Of a DNA stretch of 64,000 nucleotides, positions 21,659-36,779 are shown one piece after another. How positions within the stretch are numbered: position 1 is the stretch's first letter; each line of letters opens with the position of its first letter. This stretch comes from Pampus argenteus (lineage: Eukaryota > Chordata > Actinopteri > Scombriformes > Stromateidae), in contig CM072879.1 of assembly GCA_036937835.1 (NCBI GenBank), forward strand, positions 12,889,001-12,953,000, given 5' to 3'. Below the pieces are notes generated by a model. It ran no database searches, was not told the DNA's origin, and saw nothing but the letters and a program-made list of their open reading frames with translations. A program made the position numbers and the translations under genes.

Positions 21659-24600
21659 AGTTTTTTCTTCAAGACTATGCTACACTAATCACAGAAAAGT
21701 ACTGTAATTCGTCACAGTTACTTACATTTCGTTTACAGTGAAAAATCTCTTCCACAGTTTTCTAATAACAAACCACAGAGTCATCATCCCACAGTAAGGC
21801 CCTAAAGGATACTTTAATTAGAGCTGAATCTGACCAGAAACCAGGCTTTAGCACTATTAACTGATCATCCCACACACACATTTAGTAGAACAGCATGCAC
21901 TGGGTGTATTATTATCTCTCTCACAGTGGATATTGTGATTACAATGCTGTGCAGCCCTCAGTCCTGGGTTCAACATGAGTAACTGAAAAAAATATTTCCC
22001 CTTAGCATCACTACGATGCTTCAAATTATTTAAAACATATCTGCATATTTTGTATATGGCACACACATGATTGCAAATACCACAAAAAACTTGCCATACA
22101 TTTGACAGGAAATATGCATCAAACTGAAGGCAATTGGATGTTCTTTCTGGAAATGCATCCCAGATCAGTGAACATACCCACACGCATACATTTTATTAAG
22201 TTCCTTAAAGGACAGGTACAGATGTAGCGGTTGTATTTGTAGGTAATTAATGCAGCGCTGTAGGGCATCTTAAATCTGTCTACTACAATATTCCCTGTAG
22301 AGTCAAGGACCAAATGAAATAACTGCTCTCTTCCAGTTTACAGTCCCAAATGACACCACCCAGTGTAAATCAACAATAACTAGGGTAGCATACTTATTTC
22401 CAAACTTAACATCAATTCATGTGAGAAAACCACTGACATACACATAAAGTGGTGGCCATCATTGTTTACAAGTTTATGTGTCAAATAACTACTGAACAAT
22501 GAGGTGGGGTTTGTTTGAAAGTTTAAAATGTAAATGTCCTTTTTTTCCCTCTATTCTGAAAGGTGTGTGTGTGTGTTACCATCTGCACTTGTTTCACATT
22601 ATGCTAGCAACGTAGCAATTAAATGCTGTGATCATTAGACATAGAAACTGGAGTCCTAACTATTTTTAAAACTCTCTTTAAAACTCTTTTTGTAAAAACT
22701 CCAGTTCTGAAGACTGCAAAATACTAGTTTGACTTGTTCTTTTTTGCAATTTGCTTCATTCAGTTTGTTTTCCTGCATTTTATGTTTGCAGATTTGTTTA
22801 GTATGTTCATATTTTAGTTCTGATTCTGTGTATTCATCTCCCATAGAGAAATTGGTCTATGCATTTGTAGCAGAAGAAAAGCCATCAACTTATGAATTCT
22901 TGGGAGATCTTGAGAATACATAATTTATTACTAGAGTATTGACTTTGATATGTGTGGGGAAACTGTTTTTGATAAATATTGTAAATGATAGTTTTATTTA
23001 ATGGTCTTTTTTGTTTGATAAGAGTGGACTTTCAACACTCCGAATTACTTGATATTTGTAGTAACAACAGAAAATGATTTAAAAAAAGAAGTGTTTTCAG
23101 TGATACACTCACAGGGAGTTGGGAGTGATGCTTCTGCAGCAGGTGTAATTGAGTCTGTGAATCTTTTTTTTTTTTTTTGCAACAGTTATTTGTGACAATA
23201 AGGCAGGAAACAGGGCCTGAACTTTTATGCAAACCTAGGTTAGTTAATATTTCTGACTATGTAAACATGTTTCATAGTTGATGATTATGTTGACATCAGA
23301 ATTTCTATTTTCACCTGTTCTATATTTTGTCTGACTGTACAAACATACAAATAAAGTTGGTTAATTGTTGATTTAGATCATAACACTGTACCACTGTTTT
23401 TGTTATCATCACCCACACACACAATCTGATCCTTATTATCAACCCTTAAAATGAATATATAATTTGATCTACCACTGGTAAATAAATAAAGTCCATTGGT
23501 TTTGATAGACTGTAATCTCTTGAGCTGTTAGACTAGATTTTAGAATTCTTCATACAAATAAAATGACATAAACCAGTGGTTCATACATGTTCTTTTATTC
23601 TCTTATTTTTCAGATATACACCTTAAGATCCCTTAAAAAACAATCTTTGTACAACATTGTACATATTTCAAAGAACTTATTTAACACAACAAACTAGCGA
23701 AGCTCTGCAAACAGAACCAAATTCCTGCACATGTGCAGTGGCGACTGCCGTGCATATAACTACTCTCCAGATACAGGAAATGTGATCACTGTCACAGTCA
23801 CATTAGTGGAGTCGTTTCTAAACAAACTCTTTTGGGTGAAGACACATGTCACCAAGGGCAACAGTGCAGCTGATTGGTGTGTTTTTAATACTTTTTGGAC
23901 AAGTACAGATACTCACACACAATGACAAAAAGAAAAACATAGAAAAGTGCCAGCTATACTGTATGCTGTAAGGAGTCACAAACCACCAACATAAGCAAGC
24001 CTTGTAGTGGTTTGAATTTAGCTGTCACTTTAGTTCAAAACATAACGTTAGTTGACAGGCCACGCTTTAACAAAATGGCACTGATTATTAATCTCAGTAT
24101 AGCTGCAGTTTACAGTTTCTACCAGCAGGTGGCAGACAATGTCAAGAAATAAGAAAGCGGCTTTATTACAAATCTCCCCCTCCTGCTTACATTACTTGTT
24201 TCCTAAACGACTACCTCGTGTTGTATTATGTTTATTCTGCTCTTTTCCTTAAACTCTTACCCATAACAATGAGCGACCTGAAACTCCCTCTATAAGCTAC
24301 CACGAGTACTGCTTGAATTATCACAAAGGCAAAGCATCAAATTATGGATGAGGCCTATTTTCCATCGCCAGACCTCTAGCAGTCTGCAGGCAGGATGGAG
24401 ATATTATATAGAGTTAGTACCTTTCAAACTGAATCCACAGGTATTAAAGTATTTAAGTTTTTTTTTTTTTTTTTAAGTGTTGAGTTGATAAGGGTCATAA
24501 GAATCATAAGAAAGAAAATGTTTTTATGACAACTTCAATGTACAATATGTGCAGCTGATCTTACGTGGTTGCTTGAAACCAGGAGTGAAAATAAATACTG

Positions 24601-26760
24601 AATAAAGCTTGTATTTGCGGCAACTGTTGTCTGGCACATCGAGGCATGAGTTCTTGTGACACTGTGTATATGTGTCTGTGTACACGCTGCCTGTATGTCC
24701 TTGTCACATTGTGTTTGTCAGTAGGTCGTGTTATATCTTGGTGCAGTGACAGCATCACTTAGCTGCCTGAGAGACATCAGAGATCATGTTCGTGGTGCCA
24801 CCAGCAAGAGGGCTCAGAGTTGTGCCGGCCACAGGGTCTGGGAGTAGATAATGTCAGCCGGCTCGGAGCAGGAGAAATGCGGTGGCATATGTTGTCTGAC
24901 AGGGAAACGCCTGGCTGTTGTAGAGCATAGAGGAGAGACGGACTGGTGGCCGATTGGAGTGACAGCTGCCAGGACATAATCTGCGTGTGTGTGTATGTGT
25001 GTGTTCGTGTACTGCTGTCCTTATGAGAACCAGCCTGAGCTTTAAACCTCGCAAGCGGGAACATTCTTGGAAAGTAACATTATTATTTACAATGTTGAAG
25101 TGAAAAGAAGCCACAGCCAACACTGAGGACACTGCGGTCATGCCCTTGGTAATATTACTCTAAATGTTAATAACAACACAACACAATCTAGGACTACACA
25201 CATATATACACATTTTCTACTATTTTTGAATGAAATTTGACAGCAAAAAAATTATTAAAATTAAATAAAAAGGAACTAATATGATCGACATAATGTGGGG
25301 ACAGTACATAATAAAGGGAGATTACAGAAAGCTTTATTTCTTTTCATTTAAAAAAAAAACCAAAAAAAACCCCACTAAAATAACACAAACACACACCTAA
25401 AATGCATACTAAAATGCCACACATTTATATTACGGTAGGTATAATTAAACATTTGTTTTAGCTGTGCATGCATTTTGTATATAAAAGAAGTAGATGTAAA
25501 TTGTTAAAATGCCTTACACTCACCCCGACTGTGACAGTAATGAGTAGACAGCAGGCTAAAATACCGAGCTCTGCCTCAGACAGGTGGACACTGGTGATAA
25601 GGAGATTCCCCAGCAGCTGCATGAGGTGAATGGAAATGTTGTTCTGTATACCTGAATGAGAAGAGCATGTCATTAAAGTTGCCAGGGTCAGAGATGTGAT
25701 CCCTACCTGCATCAGTGTACTGTAAGATGCATCCGCTAAAAATTAAATTTTTATTTTTTTAGGAGCTTTGTTTTAGGGATAGTTATAAGCATATGAAGCT
25801 TTCTTTCCTAGATATGACCTTTATTTAATCATCTCTTTATCATCAGCCAAGACTCAGACCTCAAATATAACAAAAAAGAAGTTGGTTAAACTATCAATGT
25901 GGACCTGCACTAAACACTGAAGTTGGACAGTCAGGTAGAGAGAGAGACATGAAGGAAAAAGAAGGCATATCCATCAGATTAACACGCAGTAATGTCTTCC
26001 TGGTCTGGCTCCCGGCAACAGTGATTTATCAATGCAAAGCTAATAGCATCAATATGAATCTAACTAAAAATCAATATTTCATTACCTAATTGTTAGTGGG
26101 GATGAAGAAGGATGATTGTAACGACAGCGTTGAGAGCATCTGGAGTTCACAGAGACATCTGGAGGACAAACTCCAACAGTCACTGCACACATAGTTACGA
26201 CATACTTTTAAAGAAGAAGGAGAAGAAGAAAAAAATCGATGTCTGCAGCTTTAATATGGTAAAACACAAACAACAGACAGACAAAAACATGATTTGTTGC
26301 ATAACTACTGCAAGCTTAAAATGGTGTTACAACCTTGCATTCATATAGATCAAATAGATCTGAGCCACACCACTCAGTCGTCTCCAGCATCCACTTATTG
26401 TGTTATCATACATAGTGATAATTCATGAAATAGATATAATTTTAATCCTGAAGTTGGACCATCATCATTCCTGAAACTTTGTGCCAAAAATAAATAAATA
26501 AATAAAATAGATTTTTAGTTTGATATTATGGTATGTCTTCTTGTAAAGTCTTTGACCTAAGAGTATACGATACCTATACTGCTTTTCAGATCAAGTCGTG
26601 CTGCTTTCTATTGTAGCCATCTGGGATAAAGAAACTACACTACCAAGAAAAACCACACAATAGCTCAGTTGCCCAAAAAAGCGACACATAGTAGCGGCCG
26701 TAGTAAATTTGACCTGGAGCAGTGGAGATAATGTACGTATATGTCGACAATCATTTGGAA

Positions 26761-26792
26761 GAGGAGGAGGAGGAGGAGGAGGGGGAGGAGGC
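26761..26792. repeat. (GGA)n trinucleotide run
   Basis: A run of GAG/GGA units with one GGGGGAGG interruption. Read on the minus strand it gives the Pro or Ser runs in overlapping spurious ORFs. Confidence 0.9.
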
Positions 26793-26817
26793 TGGAGAAT
26801 ATCGTAACGACAACGGT

Positions 26818-26840
26818 CCCCTAACCCTAACCCTAACCCC
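26818..26840. repeat. short interstitial telomere-like repeat (CCCTAA)x3
   Basis: Three perfect CCCTAA units followed by CCCC. Vertebrate telomeres are TTAGGG repeats. This short internal tract is 26 bp downstream of the GGA run. Confidence 0.85.
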
Positions 26841-29800
26841 ATGGTTAATATTGCAGTCATAATGACAAAGGTTCCCTAACTTTAAGAAAGGAGTACGATC
26901 TCCTGGGAAAAAAAAATCAAGGCTCGATTTAAGGCACAAATGAGTCATCTTATAATCAGGGTCAATCCAGTATGAATCAAGTGATCTATTTGTTCGTATG
27001 AAGATCAACAGACAAAAAACATGTTATCATCGGCTCAATTGCAGTTTTATTGAATCATTTTTGGACAACAATGCAGCTCTATGGCAAAGAAGAAAAGGTA
27101 TAGCATTGGACAATAAGAGCCCTTTACAATTTATTTTTTCATTTCCACTGAGATTGTGGCAAAAATGATCTCCAATACTATTTAGTACATTTCTGCTTTT
27201 ATTTACTTTTTTTTAAACATTGTCTTTTGGAACATGTCGCCTTTATTTTGTAGACGTCAGTGGACACGTGAAAGTAAGAGACACACAACAACACTATATT
27301 TAGTATAACTGCACAGTTGTGTGGTCCATAAAAAAAAAAAAAAAAAATCACACAAAATGAGCTAATGTACATCTTTAGGAGATTTCCTCAAATGAAACGT
27401 CTTGTGTTATTTTTGCTCTGCAGCTCCCCTCATGTCAACATAGGAAAATAGAAAGAAATATTATATAACCATCAGAGCTATAATTATTCTTCTTTCGCAC
27501 ACACAAAAAAAAAACCACAACAACTTTCAACAAGTGAATACAAAAACCATGTATTGAGTCATAAGACTGGTAACTTTCTCCATATTATAGCCTCTTCTGG
27601 TAATAAATGTGTCCAATACATCTAAATATCTCAAAGGTTATCTTAAAATGTGTAATTTTACATCTATTGTCCCTTTTTGAAAAATAATTACGATACGAAA
27701 GATATGCAAGCGAGAACATGACCATGAGCGTATATGCACAGTATGTACTCACAATGTGCAGTGAAGCTGCCAGGTTCTCAGCAAACTGAGGTGAGCATAA
27801 ACTGGTTTGGAAATTAATTTCATCATACTCTTGAACTTTGATGTTGTGTAATTCACCATCTTTCTACACATGTCCTATTGTGCCTCCTTCAGCAGTTCCT
27901 CTAAAAGGTAAAAAGGTAGACCCAAAAAGTCCTTAAAGCCAGGGACAAAAGGAAAGTGTGAATAGTGTTGTTTTATAAAATGTGACATTGAAGAAAGCAG
28001 AATATCTGTACCACAGTTTCTATCACGTATACCACAACATCCCTCTATCTCATTATTCCACCTCGAGGAAAACAGAGCAGAGCAGAGATGAATTGGTTAT
28101 GCATCATTTGGCCCTTTAAGGAACTACGGGAGAAGCAGCAACATCCATCCCAAATAAAGACTAGCCTGACTATGTATAAGAATATGAGAGAGTGTCTATC
28201 TGCATTATCCAAGACCTTGAAGGTATCACAGCCATAGTTGTTAAAAAAAGACTGAGAGGGACGATATTGTCAAAATAAATCACGGAGGTAAAAGGTATTA
28301 TTTGTTATGTCAAAGATCTCGCAGCACGCCAACACTTGTTAATGCTTTTGTAATTTATGAAATGGTTATTTACAGGCTTTGAATCTGTAGCACAGAGTGG
28401 GAAGAGGGGGTTTTTGGTTTAATTGCTGTGGAGCAAAGTACACGACAAAGCCCAGGAACTGGAGAGAAGCCAGATCCCTCCACTGTCGGGCACTAATAAC
28501 ACATCACGGTGACAGAAAGGCGCCTCCTTTCTACCTTGCTGTATCGATCTCCCATCTCACTGTTAATAGTCCTGTTAAACACCAGCTCTCGGCTCTTTAC
28601 TGTGTCCAAGCCCACTTATCCATAAAACTCCCCCTCCGCTCACCTTTTAAAATGCTTGAGAGGCAGCGAAACAGCCTTGGGCAAAACTGTTGCTACTGGA
28701 AGGGAATCACCTGCCTGCAGGAGAATATGTTTATATCTGTAAAATGTGTCTTAATTAGCTTAAAGCACAAATGTGTTGCACATATTGATCTGCATGAAGG
28801 AGAGTCTGCTCTTTCTTAACACGATGGTTTGAGAACAACTAGCCAAGAACAACAGAGATATTGTGTAAAATGTGTCATTTAAAGAGTAAATAACCCTGAT
28901 TCTCTCATGATAATATCTAAAAAGTGTTATTCACATGAGCATCAGATATTTTTATAATGTCCGCTAAATGAATATGTTTAGGCAGTAAACAGTAATTGCC
29001 AATGTGGGACGAGATGGAGGAGTTATGTCTATAAGGCAAACAATTGCTACTGATGTAGAGCAAAAGTCCAGAGGGAGTCCAAGTCTTTAGTCAAGGACTT
29101 GTGTATTATTAGTTGAACGATATAAAACATGACAAAATGCCTACTCTAAGCGAATCATAGATTCAACCCTTCCCACAGGGACATCTATGTAGGGCAAGAG
29201 CTCCTCGCATCTCTTCCTCTCCTTCATCGTCAGAAACAGACTCTAAAAACCTCCATGAACATCCGTGAACATTTTCCTACCTTGTCTTAACAAAAGCACG
29301 TTCATCAGGGCAATCTGTAGTTTGAGAACATAATGTTTGATTCTACTATATATTTTATGATAGTTATGATCAACTTTTCCTTGAATCATTAAGATAAAGT
29401 TTACTAATCAATGGTTTAATCTACATTTTGAAACACAGAAGGTAAACTGAGAGTAATTTGTCACAATTTGCAACCCTTTTGTCACAAATCCACATTGCAG
29501 AAAACCAAACTCTGCACGTGTCTTTCATGAATGTGCTGAGATTAAAAAGAAAGAAAAAAAAAAGAAAGATATTTTTACAGGGTGTGTATTTGTGCATTGA
29601 AACTTTTTTGATAGTGTGCTCCATCTCGTGCTGGAGCTCCTTTCTGTCAGGAAAAAAAACAAACATTCGAGTAACTAAACAGGAGCATAAGTGCGATGTT
29701 TGTTGTATTTGATTTCACTGATGCCTTTAGGAAGGCATTTCTAGCTTTGGTGGTGACACTTTGAAGAGAGTTTTCTTAAAGGTGTGCAATGTTTTTCTTG

Positions 29801-29845
29801 TCTCAAAGAAGCATTTGATTTTTATTTATACTGCTAATGTTTTCA

Positions 29846-29846
<1 letters not shown>

Positions 29847-29902
<56 letters not shown>
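29847..29902. repeat. CA microsatellite, 56 bp
   Basis: An uninterrupted AC/CA dinucleotide run. Shorter CA/TG runs lie at 30386-30402, 31027-31060, 45063-45081, 50471-50496, 51212-51233 and 55939-55961. Confidence 0.95.
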
Positions 29903-29905
<3 letters not shown>

Positions 29906-31024
29906 TAGATCAGAGAAATGTTAAAACAGAATATGCAGTACCACACATACTCTAAGATTAGAAGTACTCGTATATGAACCAAAAGAAGAGGTCAACTATA
30001 TTTGTTTTTACTGCTCTTTAAAACAACTTGTTATTCATTCTCATCTATATAGCTCTCTATCATAACATTTAGGCTCAACGTGTACAAATCCTCTAAAAAT
30101 GGAGGTATTCCAGCTCAATCTAAAGACTCAGACAAAGAGCCTTTTAACGAGCTTTCAGCTGCATCTCACTGTCTTCATCAGAGGATGGAATAGTGTGGAA
30201 ACTCCCACAGATGAAGTCATTTGACCTCAAGTTAAAACATTTTTTAAAAACTGTTTTCAAGGTTAAGAATGAACGTTCGTGCTTGACAACGAGGCCATTT
30301 TCATGGATTCAAACATCAGTAAGTGATAAATCTAACTGATTATGTGGTGTGAGAAAACCATGATGAAGAAAAATGAGTGAGCATGTGTGTGTGTGTGTGT
30401 GTTTGTTTGGAGAAAATTGTGTTGAAAAGACCATGCTGGCATCTCACATTACACAATCTATCAAAACATCTACTTTAAACTTTTTTTAGAGAAAAAAAAA
30501 AAAAAAGACCTAAACACGTGTATTTACATTTTCTACAAAAAAGGCCTCTTGACTTTGTAAATAAACGCAATTTAACACACAAAAGTGTGACACAATAAAC
30601 TGAAATTCCTCCACTGATGTGTGTTATTTGTCACTGTCCTGGCTGTAAAACAGTCAGGTGCTCCGACTGTGTTCATGCAGTGTTACCAAGTGATTCATAA
30701 ACTCTGCTGAATCTGCACTTTTGCCTGAATGTGAATATTTTTCTCCTGAAATGTTCACCATAATAGCTCCGGTCTGAATTATAGCGTTGCTGAAGGTGGC
30801 AATCATGTTGCCAAATTAGTCATCCTAATTTGACAAAAAAAAAGAAAAAGAAAAAAGGAAAGAAAAAGGACATACAGTGAAAGACAACAAGTATTTTTCC
30901 CTTACAGAGGAGATACTTCAGTAGGAACAGTACAAATCCTCTAATATTTATATCATAAAACTGATAATAATCATTCGGTTTTGCTGATTTTCATACTTAA
31001 TTTGAAATGCAGCTGTACTTTAAC

Positions 31025-31062
<38 letters not shown>

Positions 31063-33864
31063 ACTTTCTGTGGAACTGAAAAATCAACATGGTTTAAAAC
31101 AGTTTTTCTAACAATACCATAAACTGTAGTGGCTCCAGATCATCTTTGTTTATCGAGCTTTTTTGAAATGACTCTTTTGAGAGATGAAAGATAAAGTGAA
31201 AGAAGCGTTTCTCACAGCGGAGGCCCCCGAGGCTCGGCTCTCGGATCCCTCATCACTACACGGGACCCGTCATGCTTGTCATTTTAATGTTCCTGAAGGT
31301 CGCTTCATCTGAAAGGCCGCGAGGGAGAGAGGTGAAAAAAAAATACTGGCTGATGTCAGAGTGTTAAAATAAATAACTTCAAGATGGAGCTTCTTACTTA
31401 TGATCAATATTATGTTCTTGTAAACAAACACATTTGTTTTGACTCTTAATAGCAGCATAACTATGGCTTACTTGCAATATCTTCCAAAAAAAAATTGGAA
31501 GATAAAACATTTTTTGTAAAAAAAAAAAAAAAAAATATTTCCATGTTGTGTAAGAAGACAGTTTTGGACTTTTAAAGACGGTAGTGCGTGCTGCTTCATA
31601 TACACAGAGAGGAATATGAAAGCTTACTTGTTCATAACTTGTAATATGTTGTCCCACATGTTCAGTTTGCGTCAGAGGAGAACTCAAAAAAAAACTTGGG
31701 ACACAATCAACTTTTCAACCAATAAATTCTCCGGCAGTAAATTATAAAGTGTCATCTGAATCATGCAGCTGTTTGAGATAAACTTTTATAACTCTTAAGA
31801 GATCACAATGTTGAATAGACAAAGACGATTATTGTTGTCTTGTACTGTGTGAGCGCGCTACTGTTCGCCGCCTTGCACTGCTAAAAACACGGTGTGTTTT
31901 ATCGGCTGCATACATCACTTCAGCCTGAGAGTCATTTTCCATGATCCCACAATGCTTTTGATTAATTTACTGGTATTTACTTCAAAGCTCTGTATAGATA
32001 TGTCATACTAAGATTTATTGTTTTCGTTTTTATCCTGCAGCAGGAACATACCGCATCTTTCTGCTTTTAAAAAAGGAGAAACTGACGACAATTTCTGGTT
32101 TTTAGATGACTATTTTGCTCCAATTACAAGCTTTGTTCTTTCCAACTTCCACCTAGCCCCAAGTAACAGTACTTAGCTAACTGACACAAATGACCTTGGA
32201 TTGCATTTATTTTTTTTACACAACACACATTTTTGCAAGGCTTTACAATTCACTATGTCTACATCTCCGTATTTGTTACTGGGATTCATTTAACCGGTTT
32301 TCTGCATGTGTCATTATTGCTTTATAAATTCAGTGCGTGAATTCAGCCAGGAGTGAACAGGATAGTCACGTGATTGGTTGCAATATATTTTCAGTTCATC
32401 ATGTGTTACTGTCTCTTGTTGTGAGGAGCATCTTCTGCACAGATTTATATTTAAATGCATGTAACTATGACTTACTTAAACCTTTACGAGCTTTTTGATC
32501 TGTTGCTTAAGTGTTGTATTCGTATATATTTTGTTTGGAGGGTTCTGTTTCTATTCTTTTTTTTTTTTTTTGAAGGGTGGACGCTGGTCAATGCACTTTT
32601 ACAGGAAACAAGTTCTCTAAATGTTATTGCAATTCCTGCTGGTCACCAACAGAGGCTGATAAAGGTCATGTATGACTTCATGTGCTGTGAATAGTGATAC
32701 AGTGCTGAACATATTTAGGTAATGTGATATTTACAGTCCTGCACTGGTTCCAATCACTCTCCATCTTTGTCTCCAGTTTAATTGCTTTACTGCCCGCTGA
32801 ATACCCTTCCCTTTCTTCTGCCTCTCACTCGCTCTCCTTTTTTTTTTTCCTTCGCAGTCCTTACACACACACACATACACACACATACATTTCCTCTGGC
32901 CCTGAGTAAGGCAGGGCAGCTGCAAAAGGCCTCACCAATGCGGGCTGACGAGAAGTGACAGCTCTCTGTATCACTCCCTGGCACTGACAACTGACAGATG
33001 GATACCACTCACACACACTGCAGGGGAAAAGAGAGAGAGAGACTCAGAGGTCGAGGAAGAGGAAAGTGCCAAGGAGGATGATTCTCCAGCATTATTCTCC
33101 TTTCATGGGGCTGCTGTGTGATTGAGTGCTGGCTAGAATAACAAGCTTGTGTCATGCCAACCTTAAGCTCTCTCCTCCATATAGATATAAACAATGCTGC
33201 AACAACCAAAAAGTGGCTGAAAAGTAAAGAAACAATGACTTTTTGACAGAATAATCTGAACATAGTGTACATGAAATTCTCTGATGTGAATATTTACAGC
33301 CCGACTGAAAACGTATTTGGAAACATTTAAATAATAATTGCTGTTATTCAGTATTTATGCGGTGCATGCTTGAAGTATGTGCTGGATATTCAGATAGACA
33401 CCTTGTTATCTTTATCACTCACATGCCATCTGTTTTTAACATATTGTCTCTGATATTAATATGTTGTTTGATTTATGCCAACACGTTCAACTTGTGAATG
33501 TGAAGATATTTACAGTTCTCACTTCTGACACGTCGAAGAAAACTACATAGATCCATCAAACCATGTCTGTTTTTATTAACAGCATCATCGTGTGATGTTG
33601 ATGTGTTTGATACAGAAGAGTCAAAAGCATAAGAGTTGTTGTTTTTTCCCTGCATCTGGTATTCTGTTATTGTTTATTACATTTGCTCGTCCGGCTTCTC
33701 AAATGGCAGAATTTGCTACATTTCTGTTTTAAATTGTTACAAAAGGAAAATCTTTGGGTTGGTCAAACCAAATAAGATGTGTGAAGATGTCACCTTCAGC
33801 TCTGGGGAATTGTGATGGATGTTTCTCACCATTTTATTATTATTTTTTTTTACATTTTATAAAC

Positions 33865-33921
33865 CTTTTGAAGAAATAACAGATTAATCAACAATGAAAA
33901 TAATTATTAGTCACAGCCCTA
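33865..33921 (-). mobile_element. terminal fragment of the hAT-like repeat (antisense)
   Basis: The reverse complement begins AGGGCTGTGACTAATAATTA followed by TTTTCATTGTTGATTAATC, the terminus of the family also seen at 5803. Only the end is preserved. Confidence 0.55.
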
Positions 33922-36779
33922 TTAAATCTATCATGGACAGGAAGGGCTTTTTGTCATTGTCATCATTTTTCTTTGTGCGTCTCTTGATAGTTTGTTTGGT
34001 GTGCTGGATATAGTTTTGTCACTCACAGGAAGTAGACAAAATGCTGGAAACGCAGCTAAAATCTTCCTTTTACTTCTGTCATATTAATCTTGCTCCATGT
34101 GTGATGGGATGTTGATGAACAGGCAAGAGGTCTACTTTGTACTTCGTGCTCCAATTTATTATTAAAAAGTCATTTTCACATTTAATAAATACAGAAAAAA
34201 ATATATCTTGTGCTTACAGATACAAGCCGATTGCCCAAAACACACCTCAGTTGTTGGCTCATGCTTATTCACATGAGAATCAATAGCCAGGTGGTGATTG
34301 TAGTGTGACTGATTCAACTGTGCAGAAAAGTGGGACGTGTGAAACAGAGAAGATGAAATGAAAATCTAACAGTAAAGGAAATCCCAGGGGGAACGACGCT
34401 AAGCAGACCCAAATCAAAATCAAAAACTGACAACAGCAGACCATTTAATATTATCTGCCTTTTCTCTCAACTATAATGTTTTCTTAAAAAAAATGCACAC
34501 ACTCGGAGAAATCTAATTTTTATCCTTAACTGTAAGAGCCGCACAAGGAGATTTGGCAAAAGTTGGCAACAACGCACTCAGACTCGATTTTAAGTTGGCA
34601 CACGCTCATCCGTGCCGAGACCGATTGAACTAATAAGCTCATGCCCGAAACCGTAAGTGACACTCTAAAATAGCAACAGCGTCAAGTCTCAAATGGGCGA
34701 CGCCACACCAAGGCGGTGATGACAAGTATTGTGTATAGGAGGTGAAGAGTATGGTAATGTTGTCAGTGCAACCCTGAGGCCTCGGAGACATCATACTGTA
34801 AAAAAAAACAAGAAGCTCTGCAATATGCTGTCTCGTTACTGGCTGGCACATATTCTGTCAGTCTTCCTAACGCCAGACTGCTGCTCTGATTACTTCCTCT
34901 CCACTTCCTGCATCCCTCCTAGACTGCTTGACCTTTTATAATTACGTAAAGATGATATTTATTTTTCTCTTTTTCTGGAGGGGGAAAATCTGAAAACTTG
35001 TGATCATGATAGCTCGAGTCTCATGTGATCATCATAACTGCAGTCTCTCTTGAGCATGATTGCTAGTGTGTTGATAGCTGAAGGCAGCTTGTTTTTTCTG
35101 TGTCTGATGAGTTTGATTTTTTTCAGCCGGGGAGATACGAGGGGCGCTCGATGCTCTGGAAACCTCAGCATCACAGCATGTTTCTTTCTTGAGTTGCTAA
35201 CAATGTCAACAACAATGTCCAACAATGTCTTCACATTTATCAGCTGTGGCTTCACTATTTTACTGTGTGACACAATGAAAGTTACATAAAATTGTATATG
35301 CAGCCCCCTCAGTTCAGCCTCTGCCTGAAACAGGCTCCTTCAGCTCCATTTACTCCACGTACTTTATTTGAAATGGAAACTTTCAAATACATTTGTATTC
35401 GACCAAGCATGAATCCAATCTGAATATGAGTGGACAATGCAAACAATAAATGGAACGACCTCAGCAACGGATGTTCATTTGTGGACATGAGCGAACAATT
35501 TGATGTCATCGCCAGGAGAAAGTAGAGGCAACTTTGCAAACGGAGCATTCAGAACAGACTGAAGGCTTTTGACTTTCATTGAACATTTCAGAAAATCATT
35601 CATAGTTAGTCATAGTCAATCAGTCATAGTTCAAAATTCAGCAGATCTCAAACTAATTCAACTTTTTATTTAATACACTCAGTGAAGACGATACTTTTTC
35701 AATGTGCAGCCACCTCATCTCCTACGCCGTCTCCACAAAAGTTATTTTTTCCACTATCTGTAGTAAAATAGCCAAATCTGCTCTTTTCCGTCACTAAAAT
35801 AAATCCCTCTCACGCGCACACAAGGCACACAGAGGAAATCTGTCATGAACCTTAATCACAAAAGGTCATGTTGGCGAGTAAGGAACAGATTAAATTAGCA
35901 TAGTATTAGATATGGAAAAAATGATTTCTGTCAAATCAAACTGTAGCACAATTATAATATGTTAATTACTTATTTCATTAAGGAAGTTGATTGCAGTTCA
36001 CAGATGAAATCATGCGGGCAGAGACACCTGGAAAAAGGTGATGAAGCTTGAAACTCGTCTGTCCCTGTTCTGTCCCTCCACTCTGACTCCTCTCGTTTCA
36101 TCTCTCATCTTTTCTCGCGCTGCCTTTTTCACGTATATGCATTAATTGCCGGAAAGAGCTGCACATAAAAAATGCTTCAACAGGCGCAGGAATTTTCATA
36201 TGTTCATCAAAGGGAAGATGATGAGATCGTATGACCTACCCACAATGCTCCTGGAGGGAGGTGAGGAGCAGACTCAGTGTGTGAGGCAGCCAGTGAAAAT
36301 ATGGAAAAAGAAGAAACAATATAATCATAATTAGTGTTATAATAACATGAAAATGTTTGATTGATGTTTAATTGACATTTTCAACACATTAATTGAAATA
36401 TAATCAATAGATTAATTGATAGTGAAAATAATTGTTTCTGTGTAAGAAGTCAATTTGTTAGATGTAGATTTACTTTATATACTACATGCCTTCAAATACA
36501 ACTACTGGAAACAAATACTTCTTTTTTCAGAGGTACTCTTAATGCTGCCGTACTGTTCTTCCACGGGGTGTGCCGCTACCGTGACATGAACCCAGAAGAA
36601 ACACGGCTGCCGGAGGAAACATAGTGGTGTTTATTTATACTTTAAGTGGGTGGAGGGAGACTCAGAAAAGGGGGGTGGTACAATTTCAATGAAGCCCCTT
36701 GTGATATAAGAATCAAATCTCAATGGCTTGTTGAATCACAAGAGTACAGAGCAAGCCAGCGCACACCAAACTGACTGGG

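Larger units (their letters stand above)
19866..23355 (+). other. znf516: probable long 3' UTR of the znf516-like gene, ending at a poly(A) signal
   Basis: No coding exon follows 19865. Several AATAAA hexamers occur. The one at 23350-23355 (ACAAATAAAGTTGGTTAATTG), followed by a GT-rich stretch, is the best candidate for the transcript end. Earlier sites near 20545, 21365 and others remain possible. The region contains an hAT-like fragment (20285-20420) and a TA/GA microsatellite (21585-21656). The extent is inferred. Confidence 0.35.
23356..36539. other. gene desert, part 1
   Basis: No ORF in any frame shows a recognisable domain or convincing splice structure. Contents are microsatellites, the telomere-like patch at 26818, homopolymer runs, and complex segments that could be regulatory (about 24750-25010, 28380-28800, 31200-31330, 32930-33070). 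AATAAA near 23479 and 23558 may be alternative ends for the upstream gene. Confidence 0.55.

Noticed and set aside
28397..28819. 140-codon plus-strand ORF
   Set aside because: It starts at GTG, shows no domain, and is probably a chance ORF in complex non-coding DNA.
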